Source: an uncultured Treponema sp. (GTDB lineage: Bacteria; Spirochaetota; Spirochaetia; Treponematales; Treponemataceae). Taken from it: DNA of 5,889 nt. Numbering within the stretch: the first letter of the stretch is position 1; each line of letters opens with the position of its first letter. The notes below the pieces were generated by a model. It was not told the DNA's origin and made no database searches. It saw nothing but the letters and a program-made list of their open reading frames with translations. This document shows positions 1 through 5,871 of the stretch, piece by piece. Both the position numbers and the translations under genes were made by a program. The stretch spans positions 1 to 5,889 of the forward strand of contig CAMWPF010000105.1 of assembly GCA_947176045.1 (NCBI GenBank), in the 5' to 3' direction.

Positions 1-88
1 ATGAATCTTGCTCAAACAGCATTGAGGCATGCCCCAAAATATGTCATTTTTTATTGTAATTATTGGTTCAATATTGCTTATAATTTAT
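1..88. other. AT-rich edge region, no gene assigned
   Basis: This stretch is much richer in A+T than the rest of the window and looks intergenic. A plus-strand frame runs open from base 1 (an ATG at the very edge) to a TAA at 88-90, giving 29 codons (MNLAQTALRHAPKYVIFYCN, then YWFNIAYNL). It could be the tail of a gene cut by the window edge or chance. On the minus strand an ATG at 28-30 is open to the edge but lacks a well-spaced ribosome-binding site. Nothing here supports a confident call. Confidence 0.3.
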
Positions 89-118
89 AAAAAGAAGCGA
101 AGCCGCGCCGAGCGCGGC
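89..118 (-). terminator. Intrinsic terminator after the hydrolase gene
   Basis: A perfect 7-bp GC-only stem (arms 102-108 and 112-118, GCCGCGC against GCGCGGC) closes a 3-base loop. Read on the minus strand it is followed by TTCGCTTC and a run of five T (93-89), then more A/T. It lies 84 bases past the hydrolase stop codon with no gene between, so it probably ends that transcript. The T run is not immediately next to the stem, which lowers confidence. On the plus strand the hairpin is followed by A residues, so it would not terminate in that direction. Confidence 0.6.
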
Positions 119-202
119 AAAAATCAGTCTGCGCATAGAAAGAGTATAGCACGGAACGGGCGGCTGCGCCGCACCAAATTTTCCGGCGCCCCGCCCGCCC
201 CG

Positions 203-1183
203 CTAGCCGTTCCGGCGGACAATCCATGCAGTGGCTATGTCCATCGCGGTACGGCAGGCGTTCGTCTGGTCGAGCGCGTTGAGCATCACAAAGTCGTGGA
301 TTGCGCCTTGAATGCGGACTGCGGAAACGTCGGTTCCAGCACGGCGCAATGCTTCGCCGAACGCCTCCCCTTCGTCGCGCAGGACATCGGCCTGCGCCGT
401 GATGATCATCGCCGGAGGAAGCCCGGAAAGCCCGCCTTCGCCGGCGCGCAGCGGGGACGCCTCGACGCTGCCGCGCTCTGATTCGGCCGGCATATACTGG
501 TTCCAGAACCACTGCATTCCATCGCGCGTCAAGTAGTAGTTCTCCGCGAATTCCTTGTATGATTCCGTGCTGAACGACGCGTCCGCCACCGGATAGAACA
601 AAAGCTGCTTGTGGACCGCCACGCCGCCGCGGCGCTTCGCACGGATCGCCATCACCGCCGCCATGTTTCCGCCCACGCTGTCCCCGGCGACCGTAAGCGT
701 CTCCTTGCGCACAGCCGCCGCGTCAGCGCCGAGGATGTCCGAAAGGTGCGAAAGCGCGTGCCAGCACTGCTCGACGGCGACTGGAAATTTCGCCTCCGGG
801 GAGCGTGAGTATTCGGGAAACACGACGATCGAATTGGTGCGGGCGGCAAGCTCGCGCACAAGCTTTTCGTGCGTGCGGAAGCTTCCGTAGACCCAGCCTG
901 CGCCGTGTATATAGAAGATTACATCCCTTGCAGGCGCCTCGTTCTGCGGGCGGACGGTATAGACAGGAATCCTGCCCCATGCCCCGCAGCCGAATTCCTG
1001 CGACGAGACGGATGCGGGATGCATGAACACCGGCGATTCCTGCGCGCCTTCAAGCGCCTTCCGGCCGTCCTCAGGCGCAAGCTCGAAAATCAGCGGCGGC
1101 ACCGCGCTCTGGACGCAAAACTCTTCCGCTGCCGCTTCAAGGGGAACGCGGCGGCCGCCGCGCCGTTCTTCCGAATGCTCCAT
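203..1183 (-). CDS. Alpha/beta hydrolase, hormone-sensitive-lipase (bHSL) family esterase
   Basis: A 326-residue serine hydrolase, a normal length for bacterial HSL-type (family IV, alpha/beta hydrolase fold-3) carboxylesterases. Residues 1-60 are the variable helical cap, including the PPLIFELAPEDGRKAL stretch typical of these enzymes. The oxyanion-hole motif is HGAGW at 93-97, where most relatives have HGGGW. The nucleophile elbow is GDSVGG at 167-172 with Ser169; Asp266 in ADVLRDEGE and His296 in IHDF complete the triad. The family cleaves short acyl esters; the natural substrate cannot be told. There is no signal peptide or membrane segment, so it should be cytoplasmic. The ATG at 1181-1183 has an ideal AGGAGG 7 bases upstream. 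It has its own promoter and terminator, so it looks monocistronic and separate from ibrAB. Confidence 0.93.
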   Translation of the reverse strand: MEHSEERRGGRRVPLEAAAEEFCVQSAVPPLIFELAPEDGRKALEGAQESPVFMHPASVSSQEFGCGAWGRIPVYTVRPQNEAPARDVIFYIHGAGWVYGSFRTHEKLVRELAARTNSIVVFPEYSRSPEAKFPVAVEQCWHALSHLSDILGADAAAVRKETLTVAGDSVGGNMAAVMAIRAKRRGGVAVHKQLLFYPVADASFSTESYKEFAENYYLTRDGMQWFWNQYMPAESERGSVEASPLRAGEGGLSGLPPAMIITAQADVLRDEGEAFGEALRRAGTDVSAVRIQGAIHDFVMLNALDQTNACRTAMDIATAWIVRRNG

Positions 1184-1190
1184 ACCAAAA

Positions 1191-1196
1191 CCTCCT
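1191..1196 (-). promoter_or_regulatory. Ribosome-binding site of the hydrolase gene
   Basis: A consensus AGGAGG on the minus strand lies 7 bases before the ATG at 1181-1183. It fixes the start codon of the hydrolase and is one of the best Shine-Dalgarno matches in the window. Confidence 0.85.
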
Positions 1197-1201
1197 GAAA
1201 G

Positions 1202-1218
1202 GCCGGACGTATTCCGGC
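1202..1218 (-). promoter_or_regulatory. Small hairpin in the hydrolase 5' untranslated region
   Basis: A 6-bp inverted repeat (GCCGGA at 1202-1207, TCCGGC at 1213-1218) with a 5-base loop sits between the predicted promoter and the ribosome-binding site, ending 5 bases before AGGAGG. On the minus strand three T follow the stem, too few for a convincing terminator. It may stabilise the mRNA or tune translation; either role is inference. Confidence 0.35.
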
Positions 1219-1228
1219 TCCGGCTTTA

Positions 1229-1257
1229 AATATAGCCAAAACAGCTTCCAGAGGCAA
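1229..1257 (-). promoter_or_regulatory. Sigma70-type promoter for the hydrolase gene
   Basis: On the minus strand TTGCCT (1252-1257, four of six matches to TTGACA) is separated by exactly 17 bases from TATATT (1229-1234, five of six matches to TATAAT). The box lies about 45 bases upstream of the hydrolase ATG, inside a short AT-rich patch in otherwise GC-rich DNA. Transcription would start near 1222, giving a short leader that contains the hairpin and the AGGAGG. Confidence 0.6.
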
Positions 1258-1352
1258 AAAATATGGATAAAACCCCAAAGGCGCGGACCGCTGCGCCGCG
1301 TCCGTTCCAGCCTCAGTCCGCCGCGCCCCATTCCGTCCGACCGCGGTTTGCC

Positions 1353-1925
1353 TCAAAAATCAAGTCCGCTGCCGTACTCGCCGGATTCATCAGCGCGGTC
1401 CGCTTCTTCCTCTGGCTCCCATGAACGGCCGAATTCGGTGTCCTTGAACAGCGCGGCAAGCCCGGTTATCTGCTTGAGGCGCAGGATTTCGTCCTTGTCC
1501 ATGCCGAGGTGCCGCGCAATCCATGCGTCGCCGCGGCCAAGCTCGTGCAGCTCGCGGACGATGTTGCTCATAAGCCCCACGTCGTGGGAGCCGCGCGCGC
1601 GGTTGTGGCGGATGGTGCTTGCCATGCAGCCGGCAGTGTCCTTGTCGATGACGGCGACAGGCATCATGCCGTGCTCGCGCTCGTAGATGTCGGCGTACTC
1701 CTTCATGACGCGCCAGCGATGGAAGCCGTCCACAATCGAGTAGGTTCCGTCCTTCTCGTCATAGCAGCAGACAATCGGCATCGTGTAGCCGTCCTCCTTG
1801 ATGCTGTCGTAGAGGAGCTTCATTTCCGGCGGAGCGACACTGTTGGGATTGTACGCGTTCGGAACAATCTTTTCAAACGGAACCGCGCGCACGCGGTAGA
1901 CAGGGCTTTCAAATTCATTTTTCAT
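1353..1925 (-). CDS. ibrB: IbrB-like ParB/sulfiredoxin-fold protein
   Basis: A 190-residue protein with an N-terminal ParB/sulfiredoxin (Srx) domain at about 10-115 and a helix-turn-helix-like segment at about 127-152 (GRGDAWIARHLGMDKDEI). The nucleotide-binding signature SIVDGFHRWR (63-72) matches the ParB GxxRxxA box, and IRHNRARGSH (105-114) sits where ParB has its second phosphate-contact box. DGFHR also recalls the DGHHR motif of Srx-fold serine kinases. The C-terminal tail from about 164 is acidic and probably disordered. The ATG (1923-1925) overlaps the end of ibrA by 11 bases and is preceded by AAAGGA 7 bases upstream, inside ibrA, so the two are translationally coupled. Partnership with an IbrA-type protein makes the IbrB assignment likely. 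DNA binding, CTP/ATP hydrolysis and kinase activity are all open; none is shown by the sequence. Confidence 0.85.
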   Translation of the reverse strand: MKNEFESPVYRVRAVPFEKIVPNAYNPNSVAPPEMKLLYDSIKEDGYTMPIVCCYDEKDGTYSIVDGFHRWRVMKEYADIYEREHGMMPVAVIDKDTAGCMASTIRHNRARGSHDVGLMSNIVRELHELGRGDAWIARHLGMDKDEILRLKQITGLAALFKDTEFGRSWEPEEEADRADESGEYGSGLDF

Positions 1926-3243
1926 GGAGCAATCCTTTGTACCGTTCCTTGACGGCGTTTATGCGCTGCTGCTCCTGCCGGGAAAGCGCGAATCCCATCG
2001 TGCGGCAGGTATGGTCGTTCTTGAGGATGCACAGGCACATCCGCTTCCAGCTGGGGATGTCCTTGGTGGACTTGATGTCGTCCGTGTCGTCGGGTATGTC
2101 GCCGATGAAGACGACGCGCGAATTCTTCATCACGGTGTAGTTGGAGACGCCGTTGCGCCGGATGCGGTAGCCGTGGTCGAGCAGGTCCTGAATCACGTTC
2201 TCCTCGAGGCCGCCGCCCGTCTTGCGCCAGAATTCCATCGACGTCCTGAACTTCCTGATGTAGCTTGCGCGCAGCCGGGATGGAAGCGTGTCGAGCAGGA
2301 ACTTCGTGTACGACTCCCACGAGTGCCCTTCGGGAAGCGTGACTCCCCGCCAGCCCATCGCCCGGCTCCTGCCGTAGAGCGCGCCGAAATTCGCGCCGCG
2401 CACGCGCCCCACGAGCTTCGTCCAGATTTCAGGGTCGATGACGCGGTAGAGGTTCAGCGCCTCCTTGGAGCTGTCGTTGAACGGAGAGGCCACGCGCATC
2501 TGGTCGATCTTGACGCCTGCCTTGTAGTAGAGGTCGTAGATGCGGTTGTACGTATAGCCGAACTTCACATTCGCCGTCCAGACGTCGGAATTCGACCAGT
2601 CGTACAGCGGGGACGCGCTCCACACGTCCTTGAACTGCCGCGAAATCCAGCACGTTCCCTTGTAGCCGTACTTCTTGTTGACGATGGCGCTGTAGCGCTG
2701 CAGCGATTCGTCCGCGCGCAGCCCGAGCAGGCAGACCGTCCGCCCGTTTCCGTGCGACTCCTTGTAGAACCGCCCGAACTGCTTGGCAAGATCCTCCTGA
2801 TGCATGCGGTAGCGGTAGTGCGTGAACGGATTTTCCAGCGTGACGACATAGGGAAGCTCAGGGCGCGGCCGAACCCACAGCTCCTGCTTTGTGTCGTCCC
2901 ACGGATACCAGTACATTTCGTAGCTGCTGAGCGCCGTCCGCGTCGCCATCGGAAGGCAGACCCAGTAGAGGTCGCAGCCGCCTTCCGCTTCCAGCGCGCG
3001 GAACGTTTCGGCGACGTATTCGGTGGTAACGGTGTACTGCGCCTCAAAGTCCTGATGGAAGACGCCGATTGCGCGCTCAGGAAAGAATTTCCGCCGGAAG
3101 TCGAGCAGGAGGTTCAAGAGCAGCCCGCTGTCCTTCCCGCCGCTGAACGATACGTAGATGTTCTCAAATTCGCGGAAGATGTACTGAAAGCGCTCCTGCA
3201 CGGCCTCGCAGACGTTCTGGCTGCGGTAGCCCTTGACCATCAT
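1915..3243 (-). CDS. ibrA: IbrA-like PP-loop ATPase, PAPS reductase family with DUF3440
   Basis: With the start chosen here this is 442 residues, about the size I expect for IbrA/DUF3440 proteins. The PP-loop SGGKDS lies at 34-39 and marks the adenylating N-type ATPase fold shared with PAPS reductase, CysD and DndC. Other family marks are LLGLRADES (172-180) and DWSNSDVW (216-223), the latter matching the W..xDVW element of CysD/DndC-like enzymes. The C-terminal DUF3440 part ends in PSWKRMCLCILKNDHTC (397-413), with Cys403, Cys405 and Cys413. Start: ATG at 3241-3243 or the adjacent 3238-3240 fits GAGAGG (3250-3255) at 6 or 9 bases. An in-frame ATG at 3265-3267 would add 8 residues, but its GAGGG abuts the codon. 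The family is expected to activate a substrate with ATP, perhaps for sulfur transfer. In E. coli IbrA works with IbrB as a regulator of eib genes; the reaction is not known to me. Confidence 0.88.
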   Translation of the reverse strand: MMVKGYRSQNVCEAVQERFQYIFREFENIYVSFSGGKDSGLLLNLLLDFRRKFFPERAIGVFHQDFEAQYTVTTEYVAETFRALEAEGGCDLYWVCLPMATRTALSSYEMYWYPWDDTKQELWVRPRPELPYVVTLENPFTHYRYRMHQEDLAKQFGRFYKESHGNGRTVCLLGLRADESLQRYSAIVNKKYGYKGTCWISRQFKDVWSASPLYDWSNSDVWTANVKFGYTYNRIYDLYYKAGVKIDQMRVASPFNDSSKEALNLYRVIDPEIWTKLVGRVRGANFGALYGRSRAMGWRGVTLPEGHSWESYTKFLLDTLPSRLRASYIRKFRTSMEFWRKTGGGLEENVIQDLLDHGYRIRRNGVSNYTVMKNSRVVFIGDIPDDTDDIKSTKDIPSWKRMCLCILKNDHTCRTMGFALSRQEQQRINAVKERYKGLLHEK

Positions 3244-3293
3244 GGCGCGCCTCTCGCCGGCGCGCATCCCTCACCGCCCATATTCAGGCTCAT
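3240..3293 (-). CDS. Leader ORF of 17 codons, coupled to the ibrA start
   Basis: On the minus strand an ATG at 3291-3293 has a strong GAGGAG 5 bases upstream and opens a frame reading MSLNMGGEGCAPARGAP. Its TGA (3240-3242) overlaps the ibrA start as ATGA. It lies between the ibrA promoter and ibrA, in a different frame from ibrA, and runs straight through the hairpin that covers part of the ibrA ribosome-binding site. This layout is typical of upstream reading frames whose translation opens the downstream start. The peptide has one Cys and no run of regulatory codons, so a classic amino-acid attenuator is not evident. I do not recognise the peptide; it may matter only as a ribosome-delivery device. 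Chance is possible at this length. Confidence 0.45.
   Translation of the reverse strand: MSLNMGGEGCAPARGAP
3245..3265 (-). promoter_or_regulatory. Hairpin masking the ibrA ribosome-binding site
   Basis: On the minus strand GCGCGCC (3265-3259), loop GGCGAGA (3258-3252) and GGCGCGC (3251-3245) form a perfect 7-bp all-GC stem with a 7-base loop, ending one base before the ibrA ATG at 3243. The GAGAGG that should recruit ribosomes to ibrA is split: GAGA in the loop and GG in the stem. Folded, it should hinder initiation at ibrA; a ribosome translating the leader ORF would melt it. Confidence 0.5.
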
Positions 3294-3314
3294 CTCTTCT
3301 CCTCTTCGCAAGTC

Positions 3315-3344
3315 ATTCTAGCAGATTTCCGTCCAGCGTGTCAA
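3315..3344 (-). promoter_or_regulatory. Sigma70-type promoter of the ibrA-ibrB operon
   Basis: On the minus strand a perfect TTGACA (3339-3344) is followed after 18 bases by TAGAAT (3315-3320, five of six matches to TATAAT). Transcription should begin near 3308, about 15 bases before the leader ORF start and 65 before ibrA. The hexamers lie in an AT-richer patch. The sequence CTAGAAT occurs twice, at the -10 box and again at 3346-3352 just upstream of -35, 31 bases apart, which could be a repeated operator half or chance. Confidence 0.72.
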
Positions 3345-3365
3345 AATTCTAGAAAAACTGGCGCT

Positions 3366-3581
3366 TCAGCAAAGGCGCCGTTCAATCCAGCATATTGCGG
3401 CAGCAAACAAGACGAGGATCGAAATATAGTCTGCGGCGAACAGCAGCGGTCAGCCCGCAAACGGCAGTCCGGCGGACGCAGGCATGGGCATGATGCCGCC
3501 TGCGCCGTCCGCAAACAGGACGTTTCCGTCCATGAGGACGATTGCAAGCGCCGTCATCACGATGCCGGACGCAATCCTCAT
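3366..3581 (-). pseudogene. Small membrane-protein frame interrupted by TGA
   Basis: From ATG 3579-3581 the minus strand encodes 43 residues, starting MRIASGIVMTALAIVLMDGN. This is a short basic end plus hydrophobic core that looks like a signal or membrane segment. A Gly/Met/Pro-rich linker ends in LPFAG before a TGA at 3450-3452. The same frame continues for 27 codons, PLLFAADYISILVLFAAAIC then WIERRLC, a second clear membrane segment with a basic tail, to TGA 3366-3368. Both parts have GC-rich third positions and hydrophobic coding on either side of the TGA, suggesting one roughly 71-residue two-helix protein with a nonsense codon. One G-to-A change in TGG (Trp) would explain it. The 43-residue piece alone may instead be the gene. 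Ribosome-binding sequence before the ATG is weak and no promoter is visible after the MCP terminator. No family recognised. Confidence 0.42.
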
Positions 3582-3610
3582 ATTCTGCCGGAATGCCGTC
3601 GCCGCCCCTC

Positions 3611-3644
3611 AAAAAAAGACGCCGCCGTCCGAAAGGACGGCGGC
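3611..3644 (-). terminator. Strong intrinsic terminator of the MCP gene
   Basis: A perfect 10-bp GC-rich stem (3621-3630 with 3635-3644, GCCGCCGTCC against GGACGGCGGC) has a 4-base loop. On the minus strand it is followed by GTC and seven T (3617-3611). It begins 21 bases after the MCP stop codon. This is a textbook Rho-independent terminator and separates the MCP from the genes downstream. Confidence 0.93.
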
Positions 3645-3665
3645 ATTCTGCCCCGCAAAAGCGCG

Positions 3666-5780
3666 TCAGACCTTGAACTGGTCGATCTGGCTTGTGATGC
3701 GGTAGATCGAACCGGAAATCGAAGTCGCGATGTTCATCAGCGAGTCGTCGCCCTCCTCGATCGTCTTTACGCCGTTCTCAATCGTCTTGAGCGACGTGAG
3801 CACGACTTCCGACGAATGGCGCAGCTTCTCGACGTCTTCGATGATTTCGCCGCGCGCGTTGTCCACATCGTCCGACGCGTCCTTTACCTTTCCGGCGGCG
3901 TCGTTCATGTAGCCGAGCGCCTCGCTTATCTGCTTGGAGCCTTCCGACTGCTCGTCCATCGAAAGCTTGATCTGGCTCACCAAATCGCCCGTGCCCTGAA
4001 TCTTTTCAGACACGCGCGTGAACATCTTATCCGAAATGTCCGACGCCTCGACGACGCTTGAAATTGAGTTGAGGATCATCGTCAGCTGGTCGCCGATGTT
4101 CTTCGACTGCGTCGAAGAATTTTCCGAAAGCTTGCGGATTTCGTCCGCGACGACGGCAAAGCCCTTGCCCGCGTCCCCGGCGTGCGCCGCCTCGATCGCC
4201 GCGTTCATGGCGAGCAGGCTCGTCTGGTCGGCAATCGACGAAATCACATCGTTCGCGTCGTTGAGCATCTTGGACTGCTGCTCAATCTTCTGGATCTGCT
4301 CGTTCACCTCGCGCTGGCGCAGGATTCCGTTATGGACATCGTCCTGAAGTATATGGAATTCCTCCGCCATCTTTTCAATGGAGCGCGAAACCGAGCCGAT
4401 GTTTCCAATCATCTCGGTAACCGCGCTCGACGCGTTCTGCATTCCATCGTTCTGCGTTACAAGCAGTTCGCGCAGCTGCTGCACGGAATCAGAAATTTCG
4501 TCCACGGCGCCCGACGTGTTCTTGATCAGAAGGTTCTGGCTTTCAATCTCCGTTTCGACGCTGCGGATGTTGCCGATCATCTGGTCGACGAACGCCGTGT
4601 TCTCCTGCACCATTGTGCCAAGCCGGTCTCCGTAGCTCAAAAGGTCGCCTTCCGTCCCCTTGATTTCGCCGATGATTTTCTGAAGCTTGTCGCAGAACGC
4701 GTCGAAGTTGATGACGAGGAAGCCGATCTCGTCGCGGATGAACAGCTTGCACCGCTTGGTCAGGTCGGCCTCGCCGGCAGCCATGTCCTTGAGCGAATCC
4801 GTAACGTTCTTGATCCGCCACATGAGCCAGCGCACGAACACAAAGCTGATGGCAGACAGCACGACCGCCAGAATGAGCGCGAACGGAGCGATGATGCCCG
4901 CCGCCGTCCTGATGACCAGCGTGACGGATTCAAGCGACTTCGCCACGAACAGGATTCCCGTCACTTCCCCGTCTTCGTCCGCAAGCGGCATGTACACCGA
5001 AACGTATTCCTTTCCAGTGGAGGCGATGGTGTTCCGCCCGATGTACTGCTCTCCCTGCTTCAGGACCTGATTCGCGACAGCCTGGTTTGTCAACCTCGTG
5101 CCGATGAGCTTCTTCCCGCTGGTATCGACAAGCGACGTGTCAACCCTCATGTCATCGCGGAACACGGTGCATTCGGCTCCATAGCTTTCCACCACCTGCT
5201 CCACCAAGAGATTGTTCGCAAAGCTGTACCCCAGCACCACCGCGCCCACGACGCGCTGTCCGTCACGCAGCGGAGCGGCCGCGACCATTCCGTAGGGGAT
5301 GTCGGAGAACTGCTCGTACGCCCACGCCTTGCTTCCCGAAAGCGCCCCTGAGACAGCCTTGGATGAGGCGACATTGGCGGATGCAAGGCCGTGCGTCCAG
5401 ACGGTGTACCCCGACGCGTCCGTAACGGCGTAGAAGTCGGTGTCCGTGTCGGAAAGCCGCTCCTCCATCAGCTCGCGGAGCCTCGCATGGTCGTTCTGGA
5501 CGGCGTCGACGATGTCCTTCTCCCGCGCGTAAATCGCGGAATAGCCGTCGATGCAGCTGCGCCAGTCATAGAGCGTGCGCTGGATTCCGTCGGCGGTGGA
5601 CAAAAGCCCTTCCGTCGTAATCAGTTCGACTTCATATTTGAATACGCCGATTGCAACGCCCGAAACCAAGAGGCTCGTGAGCATGATGAAGCCCGCGATG
5701 ATGAGGAGCAGCTTCGTCTGAATCTGCATATCCTTCTTGTACGTCGTCGCGAAGCGGTCGAGTTCTTTTCGTTTTCCCAT
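3666..5780 (-). CDS. Methyl-accepting chemotaxis protein with periplasmic Cache domain
   Basis: A 704-residue transmembrane chemoreceptor. TM1 is about 24-47. A large periplasmic sensor at about 50-285 follows, whose second half (PLRDGQRVVGAVVLGYSF; TSGKKLIGTRLTNQAVANQV; YMPLADEDGEVTGILFVAKS) reads as the Cache_3-Cache_2 type that binds small organic ligands. TM2 is about 292-318, HAMP about 315-370, then a long coiled-coil signalling domain. The hairpin tip contacting CheA/CheW is at about 511-555 (IADQTSLLAMNAAIEAAHAG). The C-terminus (TSQIDQFKV) lacks the NWETF-type CheR tether. I chose ATG 5778-5780, with nine G 9 bases upstream. An in-frame ATG at 5805-5807 adds MIDGGGYFI but has no Shine-Dalgarno; ATG 5728-5730 (MQIQTKLL) has AGAAGGA but too close. 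The ligand is unknown and no che or fla genes are in view. Confidence 0.95.
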   Translation of the reverse strand: MGKRKELDRFATTYKKDMQIQTKLLLIIAGFIMLTSLLVSGVAIGVFKYEVELITTEGLLSTADGIQRTLYDWRSCIDGYSAIYAREKDIVDAVQNDHARLRELMEERLSDTDTDFYAVTDASGYTVWTHGLASANVASSKAVSGALSGSKAWAYEQFSDIPYGMVAAAPLRDGQRVVGAVVLGYSFANNLLVEQVVESYGAECTVFRDDMRVDTSLVDTSGKKLIGTRLTNQAVANQVLKQGEQYIGRNTIASTGKEYVSVYMPLADEDGEVTGILFVAKSLESVTLVIRTAAGIIAPFALILAVVLSAISFVFVRWLMWRIKNVTDSLKDMAAGEADLTKRCKLFIRDEIGFLVINFDAFCDKLQKIIGEIKGTEGDLLSYGDRLGTMVQENTAFVDQMIGNIRSVETEIESQNLLIKNTSGAVDEISDSVQQLRELLVTQNDGMQNASSAVTEMIGNIGSVSRSIEKMAEEFHILQDDVHNGILRQREVNEQIQKIEQQSKMLNDANDVISSIADQTSLLAMNAAIEAAHAGDAGKGFAVVADEIRKLSENSSTQSKNIGDQLTMILNSISSVVEASDISDKMFTRVSEKIQGTGDLVSQIKLSMDEQSEGSKQISEALGYMNDAAGKVKDASDDVDNARGEIIEDVEKLRHSSEVVLTSLKTIENGVKTIEEGDDSLMNIATSISGSIYRITSQIDQFKV

Positions 5781-5789
5781 TATAAAATA

Positions 5790-5819
5790 CCCCCCCCCGT
5801 CGATCATTTTAAGGGGGGG
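5790..5819 (-). promoter_or_regulatory. Poly-G tract and C7/G9 hairpin at the MCP start
   Basis: On the minus strand seven C (5819-5813), a 14-base spacer and nine G (5798-5790) can form an all-GC stem of seven pairs. The G run is the only Shine-Dalgarno-like sequence for the ATG at 5778-5780, ending 9 bases before it. Pairing would hide it. The alternative ATG at 5805-5807 lies in the loop and would translate the G run as three Gly codons. Runs of nine G are prone to slipped-strand length change, so this is a candidate phase-variable element. A length error in the assembly is also possible. Confidence 0.5.
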
Positions 5820-5855
5820 CGTTTTTTGGAAAGGATTTTTTCAGAAGGTGTGTTA

Positions 5856-5871
5856 ATTACTTCGAGGTAAT
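5856..5871. promoter_or_regulatory. Imperfect 16-bp palindrome upstream of the MCP gene
   Basis: ATTACTTCGAGGTAAT reads the same on both strands apart from one mismatched pair (5861 with 5866), centred on TCGA. It lies about 76 bases upstream of the MCP ATG. It could be a dimeric regulator's operator, or in RNA a short hairpin with a TCGA loop. No clear -35/-10 pair or flagellar-type sigma28 promoter could be placed near it, so the link to MCP control is inference. Confidence 0.35.

Noticed and set aside
1280..1327. Possible terminator after ibrB
   Set aside because: GGCGCGG and CCGCGCC arms can pair on the minus strand, but the loop is long or the stem bulged, and only TTTGGGGTTTT follows. 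It is too weak to call; ibrAB may read through to the hydrolase.
3265..3267. Longest possible start for ibrA
   Set aside because: The GAGGG directly abuts the ATG with no spacer, whereas GAGAGG is well placed for the ATGs at 3243/3240, so the added eight residues are unlikely.
1924..3321. Open plus-strand frame of 465 codons lying opposite ibrA
   Set aside because: It is a GC-rich antisense shadow: no ribosome-binding site before its ATG, no recognisable motif, low-complexity Val/Ala/Arg/Glu composition, and the opposite strand encodes a clear PP-loop enzyme.
3382..3612. Minus-strand frames of 76 and 68 codons overlapping the small membrane frame
   Set aside because: Their products are Cys/Arg-rich and look like out-of-frame reading. 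The frame at 3366-3581 has the coherent hydrophobic pattern and better codon use.
4182..5351. Open plus-strand frame of 389 codons opposite the MCP
   Set aside because: Composition is Arg/His/Asp/Leu-rich without any domain, and it mirrors the third-position GC of the MCP gene. The MCP frame is unambiguous.
5779..5784. TATAAT on the minus strand at the MCP start, with the G9 tract as a promoter spacer
   Set aside because: It overlaps the preferred start codon, and no acceptable -35 hexamer lies 15-18 bases upstream. It would matter only if translation began at 5730.
5813..5827. G7 followed by CGTTTTTT on the plus strand as a terminator for a plus-strand gene
   Set aside because: The C9/G7 stem plus T run would fit, but no plus-strand gene precedes it. 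The minus-strand start context explains the element better.
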